Below are positions 24,101 to 36,100 of a DNA stretch of 64,000 nucleotides, piece by piece. The position numbers were made by a program, and so were the translations under genes. A model generated the notes under the pieces. The model did not search any database. It was not told the DNA's origin and saw only the letters and a program-made list of their open reading frames with translations. Origin of the DNA: Cordilura impudica (Eukaryota > Arthropoda > Insecta > Diptera > Scathophagidae); NCBI GenBank assembly GCA_963682025.1, contig OY821521.1:51800016-51864015 (forward strand), in the 5' to 3' direction. Position 1 is the first letter of the stretch, and every line of letters starts with the position of its first letter.

Positions 24101-27100
24101 AACATATCTGAGCCCGAATTATTTTCACATATACTTGTTTGTATTGCTTTTGTCCCGAAGAACCATCACAACCCCATTTACAAAAAAGAATTAACATCTT
24201 TCAGTTTCCGCCTCTTAAATCTATCGCTGCAGTTGTCCAATGATTTGCGTGGTCTTGCAGCCTTATCTTGCTTTGATGTTTGCACTTTTTATATAAAAAA
24301 ATTTTTTTTTACTGTAGCTAACTTCTTGTAGCGTTTTTTAGTGCTTTGACTAAATTAGATAATTGCTCTTGAATTTCGGTGCCAAACGAATTTAAGTAAT
24401 TTTATTTTAACGTAACTAAGAACATCTTCCTGGTTTTTGTTTCTAAAATACTCTTCGGCCAGTTCTTTATAACTGAAGCTCTCCATATTTTTCTGAATAT
24501 TTTTAATTGCGACTGTTATTGCTGAAATATATTATGGCAATTGAGTTTGTATTCAAATGTCACTTTCTTATAAGCCTTCTCATAAGCCATCATACTATGT
24601 TTCTAGGTAAAATAAAAAGCTAAAAAATGGCATTAGTGCATTACTACCTAAAATGAAATATAAAAACCCACTACACAAATGAACTACCTGTGTGTGTTTT
24701 CTTTACTACTTGCATTAGTGCATCGTTAAGTAAAATAAAAAGGTATAAAAAAGGTATGATAATAAAAAAAAAAACCCAGGTTACTAATGAATTACATCCT
24801 CTGTGTATTGACATTCTAACTTATAAATGTATTATGGTAATAGAACAAATAATGACTATTATAAACTATAAAATACCTAAAGCACAAATTTAACACACCA
24901 TTGTATACGAGTACTTATAGGGCTGTTTAAATAACCGTAATTTGAATTTTTTTTGAGTAATTTCATTAAAATGAAAAAAGTCTTTTACCCATGGATCGTC
25001 ACGGGTGCAAAAGTATACATAGGGTTAAAGAGGACACTTTCACATTTCTCTGGGTGGTATACGTCTCTTGTTCCCTTTTATTCCCTAGAAGTTCTATTTC
25101 ACTAAAGTTGAAATTTAACAGAAATTTAGAAGTAAAAATAAATATTTCAGAACAACCCTAATACTTAATAGTAGGGTTGTGACCACTTATAACTTATACA
25201 TACCTACCAACCTTGTAAAGAAGACCGCAGGTCATTATCGATGAAAACTTGCGAGTAGTAACCATTTAATTTTGATAAAAAAAAACAAAAAAAATCACCT
25301 TTTTCTGAAATAAAACAAAACAGTTGAGTTTGACAGCATGCCACACCCACAATTAGCAATAGTTTAACCTAATTTTTTAGCTACATTAATTTGGGTATAT
25401 TAGCTACAAAATGGCGTTAAAATTTTAAAATTCGGTGACAAAAAAATTCCTGATCTTTGACCTCATTTTCTCAAAAACTTGACCCTGTGGAAATATTTGG
25501 AATACAGATGTTCTCTAAAATAAAGTTTGAAAAATAAAGGAAGTAAAAAATATAATTAACAATAAAGTATAATGGGAGAAGAATGAATACTTCGCTTGTG
25601 TCTTGAATCCTAATCACGACATATCGATCGGCAATTTTTGGCAAGCATTCAACTGCTGTTTTTGCCCTGAAGCGATTCCTGAAGCGATTCCATGTTCGTC
25701 ACTAATTTTACGCAAATTATCGGGGAAAAAAAATCTAGCTGGCTATCTAAAAAGTGTATTTTCAGTGACATATTTACACCCATTTCACCAAAAGTGCTTA
25801 AGTGGCTGGAAATCCCTTGCAAATGTGTTTATTTTTCTCCACATTATACTCTATTATTAATAATAATTTTTAAGGCTCTTTAATTTGATACCTATATTCA
25901 CATATGGATGGAAAGATTTAAATTAATTTTTTAAATATTTTTATATCTCCAAAGTCCTTTAAAATTGAGAAAAGATAAAAAATGTTCATAGTTAAGACTT
26001 AATTAATAAAGCTATTGGATCAAAATTGAAGTATGTCGTAAAGTATACATAAGATTTCAACATATTTATATTTTTGTGAGAAAAATTATATTGGTAAACT
26101 TTTACAGGTGAAAATAGAAGTTCAAGTTATTTTATGAGGGTCTCAATTTTGGTTATATCAACCTAAAATGATAAAACATTATAAATAAGTTTTTTTTTCT
26201 AAAGAAATACACATACCACGAGGGCTTTGTGATAAGCACCTGTACCCTTTTATTTTTAATAACGAAATTTATTTTTATTTAAATAATTTACAAGAACACG
26301 TCAGAACTCTTAAAAAGTTTTCACAGAATAAAAAATCTAAAATACAATTATTTCGAAGAAAATTAAATTGAACAGTTTTTCAAGAAACAAAGTATATTAC
26401 AGTAACCTAAATAATAATAATAATAGCAGTAAAACAACACCCCCTCTCAATTAGATAGTTTTAACATACTTCTGATTGTAACAAATGTTGACTTATCTAA
26501 AGCCTTCGTAAAAATATCAGCTACTTGTTTCTTTGTTGACACATGTTCAATTTTCACAATTCCCTTCATTACATAATCCCGAATAAAATGATGTTTGATG
26601 TCAATATGTTTACTTCTTTTACATTCAGTATTTTTCGCCATAGCAATACACCCTGCATTATCTTCATACAAATTAAACGAATCATCCGAGTTTAGTATAC
26701 ACAAATCTTCTAGTATTCCCTTCAGCCAGATACCTTCTGAAGTTGCACAACTTAGAGCCACATATTCAGCTTCACTTGATGAAGTCGCCACAGTTGTTTG
26801 TTTTTTACTTGACCATGAAACAGGACATCCAAATACATAGTAAACATAACCACTTGTTGATTTACGATCTTCTATATCAGATGCCCAATCAGCATCAACA
26901 AAACCAACCAGAACATCTTTGGTTATATTTTTGTCATATTTTAATTTCATTGTTTTAGTTCCTTGTAGGTATCTTAAAATTCTTTTTAATGCAGTCCAGT
27001 GTATCTCATTATAACTTTCTTGATGTCTTCCCATATAACCAACAGCATAGCATATATCTGGTCGTACACATAACATTAGATACATAAGACTTCCTAATAA

Positions 27101-30100
27101 TTCCCGATATGGACAGTCATAAACATTTTGGTTATTTCGTGGAAGTTGTAGTCCTTTTTCCATTGGAGTTTCAGATAGATTACAATTTATCATGCCGAAT
27201 TTATTCAACAGCTTTTCTATACTCGCTTCTTGACTTAAAAGCATTGTACCATTTATTTTATTATATTTTATCTTCATGCCTAGGTAGTACTTTAACTCAC
27301 CACAATCCGACATTTCAAAAATAGATGACAGTTTTCTTTTAATTTCATTAATTTCTTTTTCATCACTTCCGGCAAGTAGTACGTCATCAACATATAACAA
27401 AAGATAAATCATTCCACATCTTGAATTTTTTATATATAAACAATAGTCGTGATTTGACCTTTTAAATCCAAGATTAACCAAAATAGAGTTGAATTTTTCA
27501 TTCCAACATCTAGGACTCTGCTTTAACCCATATAAAGACTTTATCAATTTTAATGCCATACCTGGATTCGTATTCAAACCATCAGGTACTTCCATATAAA
27601 TATCTTCGTTCAATTCGCCATGAAGAAAAGCTGTTTTTACATCTAACTGGTAAAAGCTATAACCTTTATTTACTCCAATTGCTAATACAGTCCTTAAAGT
27701 AGTAAGTTTTGCTACTGGAGAATATGTTTCTTCATAATCAATTCCGTACTTTTGAAGAAAACCCTTTGCTACTAGTCTAGCTTTGTATCGAACTGGATTA
27801 CCATATTCGTCAGTTTTAATCACAAACACCCACTTTGTCTTGAGAAGTTTTTTATTCGCAGGTTTATTCACTACTGACCAAACATTATTCTTCTTCATCG
27901 AATCTAATTCTTTTTCCACAGCATTTAACCATTTTTCACGATAAGGATTTTGATTAATTTCGGCATATGAATTTGGAATTGGCACATCGCTAACAGCTTC
28001 AAATAATGTATTGAAATAATCTGTAAACTTTATTGAAGGTTTTCTTTGTCGTTCACTACGTCTTGGAACATCACATGGTGAGCATTTGTTTTGTTGTAAA
28101 TTTGATAATTCAATAGAATCTGAATTTTCAATTACTATTTCATTTTGATCTTCAATATGAACCGATTCTGGTTCTTCTAATTCTTCTGAAAAAGATTCTT
28201 GATTAACAGCATCATTAATTTCAGAAACGACACAGTCTTCATCTATATCCCCCTCTTGCTCGTTTCGCTGAATAATTGGAATCTTTGGCTTATTTTTAAC
28301 CATTTTAAACGGATAATTAAATTCATTAAATTTACAATCACGCGCCAGAACTACTTTACAATTTTCTTTGTCCCATAGTCTATACCCATTGTGACTATAA
28401 CCAATCATAACGTATGGTTTGCTCTTAGGATCAAGTTTCTTTCGCTTCTTGTTTGGGACCCATGCATACGCAAGACATCCAAAAACCCTTAACTTACTTA
28501 GGTCAGGTTTTGCTTTGAACCACAAATCAGCCGGTGTATTTATACCCTATACCACTATGTGGTTTGGGTATAATGACTTTGTGCTGCTGTTTGTAACAAC
28601 CAAAAATATTTGACCTAGACCCATCTTTAATTATACCGATCGAATCAGAATCACTTTCTGAGTTGATTTAACAATGTCCGTCCGTCCGTCCGTCCGTCCG
28701 TCCGTCCGTCTGTGTGTCCATGTAAAGCTTGTAATCAAACTGCAGGTCGCAAATATGAATATATTTTGATGAAATTTGGTATATAAGCTTTTATCGGCCA
28801 TGGGATGAACGCTATTGAAATTGGTGAGAATCGGTCCATGTTCAGACCTAGCCCCCATACAAATTACCCATATGAAATCGACATAAATTGCCATAAGATC
28901 CAAATTGTCATATAGATATTACTCAAATTGGGTTTGTATGCGTTCATTACATCCACTAATGAGTAGTCCAAAAATGATCCCTTTGACCCCATATAGAGCT
29001 GCTTCCCGATCTTCACTTAAATCTATTAAAAAACAAAAATATTGAACTGATTCTTCTCAAATTTTGTTTGTACATATTTTTGCAAAATACAAGAGACTTT
29101 ACCAAACATGATCAGGATCGGTCCATTTTTGGACCTAGTCCCTTTATAGATATAGCATCCGATATGAATTTTTTCATATCTGCAGCCAAAAAAATTAATA
29201 AAAATCCCACTCAAATTTGGTTTTTGCTTATTTTCAATGTCCAGTTCGTTGGGCCTAAGAGATAGGGTTTCTAAACGCATGGTATAGGGTATCGTATAGT
29301 CGGTCTAGACCGACTATAATTTTCTTACTTGTTTTAGTTGTTAATGATTTAGTTGGACTTCTATTTATAATATATGTTGCAGCATATACTGCTTCTACCC
29401 ACAAATACTTTGGTATATTAGCTTCGATCATTATGGCACGAACTTTTTCAACCAGTGTTCTGTTAAACCTTTCTGCTACTCCATTCTGTTGAGGTGTAAA
29501 AGCTATAGATGCAGCTAACTGTATGCCCTTGTTTTTACAATAAGTTAACATAATATTTGATTTATATTCACCACCATTATCTATTGTAAGCATCGAAATA
29601 TTTCTACCAAACTTGGCCGATACCATGGCTTCATATTCTTTAAATTTTTCAAATACCTCAGATTTCTTTTTGATAGTAAAAACATTTGTGAAATGAGTAT
29701 AGTCATCTATGAATGTAACAAAATAATTACAACCATCATACGCCACAGGTGATATTGGTCCACAAACATCAGAATGGATATGCTCTATAACTCTAGTAGC
29801 TCGATCCCTTGTACCTGCAAATGGTTTACGACATTGTTTACTTTGAGCACATACTTCACAAAATCTGTTCAAGTCGACATTTGGAATACCATAAACCATA
29901 TCATGTTTAATTAATTCATTTAGGGATTGATTACCAATATGTCCCATTCGTTTATGCCATAATTCACCATATTCATCTTTGGTTAATTGACATTTTGAAA
30001 TTTTAATTTTAACTTTCATCTCAAATAAATTTCCCACTCGTCTGCATTTTGCTAACTCATTATTATTTTTCACAAGTATAGCATAGTTGTTATTAAAATT

Positions 30101-33100
30101 TACTTTAATATTAGCATTAACTATTTTATTAACTGACATTAAGTTTTCATGGAAGTCAGGACTGTATAAGACATCTTTCAAATGTAATTCAATTCCAGTA
30201 TTACTAATACAACATACTTCACCAATATGATTTGCTACAACTGATTCACCATTAGCCACTCTGATAACGCGTGGATCATCAAGCTTTCTTATATTATTAA
30301 AAATATATTTATCCTTTACAAAATGATCTGATGCTCCAGAATCAAGCGTAAATAGAACGTCTTCAGTATTGTTAGATTTCGGTAACTTATTTCTATCTGC
30401 CATAAAACTTACAGATCCTTTTTTAGCAACAAAAGCATCTTTGACTCGACAATCCTTTTTCATGTGACCATACCGTCCACATTTGTTACATTTTCCATTA
30501 AATTTAGTATGTCTCTTTTTCGACACAAAAGCAGTCACATTTTCAACAACTTCTGGTACTTGCTGTTTCTTTTTGGCTTCTTCGGCTAGTAATCTTACTT
30601 TCACTGTATTTATGTTAATTTGTTCACTAGGTAAACTTTCAATTGCAGTAACAACTGCAATACGGGTCGCTGAAATCGATTTTTATCGAAAAATTGGGGT
30701 TTTGAAATATAAATTTTATTATTTTCTTTTTATTTTTAATGGTGCATGGTGGAGATGACGCAGGTTCAACCCTTACGGCTGCCCTTAGTAGAAACAATCT
30801 AATCAATTGTAACATAACAATTATTACAATGTTTAATATAATCACTGATCAAAGGTCAATGTCTGAAACCGGTCCGATTAAGAATATAGAGTAGTTATGA
30901 TTTTTAGAGACACATGCTTTCTTCTTCTCTACCATACAATTATATAGAATTACAGTGAACTCTCAAAAACGTGAACTAATTTTTGCAAGGGGTGTTCGCG
31001 TTTCTGATTTTGTTCACCTTTGTGATTGCATTTTTTTTTTTAAATTGTTTACTACAGAATTGATCCACTTAGAATTCTATTTTATTCTATTCCAAGTACT
31101 TCAGAACCAATCATTTATGAATCATTTAACAAAAATATGAAAAGATTTTGAATATTTTTCTCCTGAAAAAATCTTAAATTCAAACATACATTTTTAGACA
31201 AAATTTTTAAATATTCAGATACTTGCTTATAGAAAAATATTACCATTTTGAGAAATTTTTCCCATTAGAAAACTTTCTGTTTCTGGGCATTTTTTAAATA
31301 GACCAAATTCGGAATCTAAGACAATTTTAGCATACCCAAATTACTGATTTTAATACGTTTTTGATATTTAACAGTTCCTAATTTCTAATACATTTACTAT
31401 AAAAATAACTTTTATTCGGTACGTTTTAAAACAATTTTAATATAAAAAATTCTTAAATTCTGAGATACAGGAAAAGAGTTGAAAGTTTTCTATAAAAAAT
31501 CGTCAGAATTTAAGAAGCTTTATACATGGAAGAAAAAATAGCTTAGAATTTAAGATTTTTCATACGAAAAGTTTGTCAGAATTTTAGACTGTTTTTTATG
31601 TTTTTTGTCAAACCTGTCTTGAAATTCTATAAGTTTTCTAAAAAAGGTATCATATTCTAAAAATATAATTCGGACCAGAGATTTTTAACAAGGTTCAGAA
31701 AATACACACACGAAACACACAATGTTTCTAAATTTTCTACGGTGCCCAACACAACCATGACTGTGTTCGTTTTAATATTTCGTTATTTACACGAACATTT
31801 TTGTATCACATACTTTTTGTTTCAATCACACATAAAGCACACATTTTTGAGTGTTGCTTTATTTGAAGTTCATGTTCTGGTACGTGTACTGAAAAAAAAC
31901 ACAGAACATGTACAATAAACAGGTTCGAGTTCAGTTATATTTTAAGTCGTGTTGTGGCTCGTGTAGTGAGAAAAAACAGAACATGTACGATAAACAGGTT
32001 CGAGTTCAGTTATATTTTAAACACGACTTAAAATATAACTGAACTGGAACCTGTTTATTGTATATGTTCTGTTTTTCTCAAAAATGTGTGCTTTATGTGT
32101 GATTGAAACAAAAAGTATGTGATACAAAAATGTTCGTGTAAATAACGAAATATTAAAACGAACACAGTCATGGTTGTGTTGGGCACCGAAGAAAATTTAA
32201 AAACAAACATAATTGATATGAAAATAAAAATATGTGTGTGTTGGTCTAAGTTATGTTTGTTTACATATATGTACGAGTTTTTTATTCAGTGTGTGTTTTT
32301 TTCTGAACTCTGATTTTTAAGATTTTAATAATAATCTTATCGCAAAAATAAACTTTTTTTAATAACACATAACACCTAGTACTTTTAAAAACAAAAACAT
32401 TTTATTGATTTTAGAAATTAACTTTAATTAGGGATAACATAACAAATGGCTAATATAAATAGAGAAAAATAAATTTTCTTTAATGGATGGGAAAGGTGTT
32501 TTAAACACACTTTATTATAAAAAACATTAAAACTAACATTTCTTTACATAAAGAATATGAATTAAAAGAAATTATAGTTCCTTTAATGGTTCTTTGTAGA
32601 CGAACAACATTCTTAAGTAAAAAATTCTGTAATCTTTTTTTGTTGTTTCTTTTGTTCCTGTGTCTTTAATACAGCCTTTTCTCTAAGATTTCTAAGTACT
32701 ATAATGTAACTTTGGTCGACCATTTTACTTTCAGCCCATTTTGAAGTCGGTATCAATTGCATCAATAGCTTTCTTCGTTTTTATTTTAGTTATTGGCTCT
32801 TCTAAAATGGATTCATCATCGTCAGATTCTTCTTGGATTTCACAAATATTATTCTATTGAGTTCTCACTAGGGTTGCTAATCCCTTCCTCCACATTTGAA
32901 GCAGTAAATTCCACCGGTAATAACCTGAGGAATCAGGGTATTAAGAAGGTCAACTGCTCTTTCTTCTAACTGTCAAGTTTCTATATTATAGTTTTTTCTT
33001 CAAATATTTAAAGGGACGTTATAATCAGGGTCGTCATTGTCTGAAATCAAATTCAAAATATTTTTCCACTATTAGGATAACGTATCCTTTGATAGCCGAT

Positions 33101-36100
33101 TCCATGCAGACTCTAGTTGAATAATTGCTTCCTTTAAAGTGATCTGCTTTATTGAGTCATGCAAATTAGTCCCCTTTGCTGCAATTGATGCTAAAATGCC
33201 ATTTTTGTAATGAAGCTTTGTTATTTTGAATACATTCTGATCCATATGTTGGATGAGAATCCAAAAACATTGCACAAATTAAGCCATCTGCAGATTTGAA
33301 CTCGGTTTCTGGTGGATGTGACAGTGCGTTATCTATTAACAAAATGTATTTTATTTGAAGAATTCTGTAACCTAAATAAGAACTTATAAAAGTTAAAGTT
33401 TCATTTTATTTTTATAAATGAGATGTTTTCACCTCAGGAACAACTGAGTAATGAAACTAGTCCTTAAAAATGGCAGATGTCATCCAAGCAGACTTTGAGC
33501 TTTTATAATTCACCGGGCATATAAAATTTTTGAAGCTTCTGGGATTTTTGGCCTTCCCAATCACAAGGAGTTTGATTTTAAGTGTTCCTGTCGCGTTTGT
33601 CAGGTTAATTTTTCCAACACAAGCCAGATTCATAGGCATTATAAAGTTGGTCATTCCATAGTACTTTAAACGCATCTACCAACTGGGGCTACTTAGAAAG
33701 CTTTTCTCCGCAAATTTTTAATATTCAAATACCGTATCTTTTTTTAAATCTCTGCAGCCATCCATCCATCACTGGCATTAAAACCACGGTTATTTTCATT
33801 AATTTTTGAGTGAACCTTTCTTTTAGAATAAGTCCACCTATTGGTGAGTTTTTCGTTCGAGTTTGAATAAACCAATTGTAAAGGGCTTGCTCCATTCTTG
33901 GAATCTCTGAGGTGTGTAACGTTTTACGTTTTCCAGAGCCGCAAAATGTGTTGTTAACACATTTTGTAATGGCTTCTTTCTTTTTTTTTTTACACAAATT
34001 GTCGATTTTGCGACATTATACTTTTTTGCTAAATTGGAAACACTTAAACCTTTTCTTAATAACTCAAGAATATCTGATTTTTCTTAAGAGTTAAAACTTT
34101 TGGCTTTTTAGTAGACATTTTTTTAACAAAAATTCACTTATAAAATCACTTTCAGTTTAACACTTACAGATGCTTTTATGAAAACTGTGGCAGGTCAACT
34201 GAAAGTTAAAAGAACCTGTTCACGTTAGAAAAGGTGTTTACTATAAGAACGTGGTGAAATTATTATTCGGGGATTCCCCAAATTACTAAAATAATGAAGA
34301 AAAATAAACATTTATTATTGAACTTTGTTCACGTTTTAGAATAGTCAATGTAAAAAAAAAGTGTTCATTTTTCTGGGACGTTCATGTAACTGGATGTTCA
34401 CGTTTCTGCGAGTCCACTGTAATTGCAATCTGTCTGAAAAAAAGACGTTAAATATAAAAAATTTTTTTTTTTACTCTGCTTTGTTTTCACAAATCCAGAC
34501 ACATTAGTGTACTAGAGTGTTAAAGAAAATTATCCGTAGTTAAAATTAATAAGTTTGAGGAGTACTTTGATGTCGTTAAATTTTTAAAACTCAGTTCAAG
34601 TTCAGACCTCAGTAACTCGAGAAATAAGAAAAATATTTGCGTAAAATTAAATCTGTTAGGCCTTTCAATATAACAATATGTCTCTTTAGGAGAAATATGC
34701 ATCCCCCTAAATATAAGATTTGTACCAAAGATTTGTGCAAATTTCATTATGGGGTTGAAATGGAAGGTACTTCGAAGACATCTAAATGATATAATTTTAG
34801 GCACAAATATTGCACATTCTGGAAGTTTGATTTTTGAACTGTTGTGTTGTGTTGTGTCAAAACTTCAAGTAAGTCGGAGCAAAACTAACGAAGACACAGC
34901 TTTTCAAACGACCAGCCCATAGGTATATCGTATATAAATCAGTTTTTAAAAAATTTTAAATCGATTTTCTCGCAAACAACATGTTTGAAGTCCGTGAACG
35001 TCATAACTCAAAATCTACTTGACCGATTTTTTTAAAATTTTATACACTATTTCTACACATAATTCTCCAAATAATCACGAAGAGCTTTTTTCTTTTTGAC
35101 ATTTTTCCCCATTTTTTTAACAATAAATTCATCGAAATTTTACAGCAAAAATCGTGTTTTTCACTACAAAATGCTACACAAAAAAAAAAAAAAAATAAAT
35201 AAATTAAAGAAAAAACTCTTCGTGATTACCTCGGGAAACATATCATCTTTTAAACACATTTCGATTTTTTTTATTTCACATGATCCGGTAACGATGTTCA
35301 CCGCAAAACTATTTTTTTTCGAGGCGCCTCCGGAGATTCGCTGTCACGGACTTATTTATTAAAATCTTTAATTGAAAATTTTTTCAAAGATACTTCAAAT
35401 GTTATACTATAACGTGTTAACGTGTATATGAAATAAATAACCCAACATTATTAATATCTTCAAAGAAGAAATAATTATTAAATTACGCCTTTAAAACCTA
35501 CAGAACTGATTTATCTAGTTTTGTGTTCATAAACAAATAAAAAAAAAAATTGTATGCTTCATAACCTCAATTTTTGGATAAAATTGATTTCAGCGACCCG
35601 TATGACCAAAAATTTAGAAAAAAAAACCAAAAATCTTTTTGGATATAAGAAATCATAAGAGTTACAAAAACCGAAAAAAAGTTTTTGGTGAAACGCCCTA
35701 ATGCCCATAGTCTAACCAATCTTACGAACTTAAAATTTCATTTTAATAACCTGTATGGTTCTCAGCCGTTTAATTTCAGCTATTTAATATTTTTTGCATG
35801 CTAAGGAAGGCGCAGAGTCTTATTCATTTTCTTCATAATTATATAATTTTTGTCTCCATTAAATTTTAAGACATCTACAAAACATTACATTTAAAAAGTT
35901 AATTGAAGTCAAGGCCAGATACTTAACATACAGCCTGCGCATATTTAATTGAATTGATTTTCTTGTAACTACCTATGTACTGACATACAGAACGTAGAAT
36001 GTTATTATTAGCAATTTACTTCAATTCTAAGTATTCACTCTCTAACGAGTTGTTATTTGTTATACCTACTTTAACAAGAAAATCGAGACAGATGCTACAG

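Larger units (their letters stand above)
26228..30660 (-). mobile_element. copia-type LTR retrotransposon, 5'-truncated, split by a GTCY element
   Basis: Minus strand. The 3' LTR (26228-26439) follows a polypurine tract. Internal coding runs gag zinc knuckle, protease, integrase, reverse transcriptase, RNase H, the order diagnostic of copia/Ty1. The 5' LTR and gag N-terminus are missing: homology stops near 30660, where an unrelated repeat (ACGGGTCGCTGAAATC) begins. A complete GTCY element (28541-29336) sits within the integrase region. Apart from that insertion the coding frames are open, so the copy was recent when it was broken. Confidence 0.92.
30951..34421 (-). mobile_element. Second pogo/Tigger-like element, degraded, with nested hAT foldback
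   Basis: Bounded by TA at 30951-30952 and 34420-34421. Left end CAGTGAACTCTCAAAAACGT GAAC. Right end, read inward, CAGTGGACTCGCAGAAACGT GAAC. Subterminal repeats of 'gttcacgtt' type recur near both ends, the same plan as the CGCGAC boxes of the element at 115. A decayed transposase lies on the minus strand (32700-34118) and a 624-bp foldback element is nested at 31689-32312. Confidence 0.85.

Noticed and set aside
24596..24612. TTTCTAG|GTAAAA as a recursive-splicing point in intron 9
   Set aside because: The pyrimidine tract is weak and the site lies in unassigned repeat DNA. A similar TTTACAG|GTGAAA at 26101-26111 is equally weak. No evidence beyond the AG|GT juxtaposition.
26595..27324. 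Plus-strand open frames opposite the copia element
   Set aside because: Antisense shadows of the copia RNase H and reverse transcriptase coding region.
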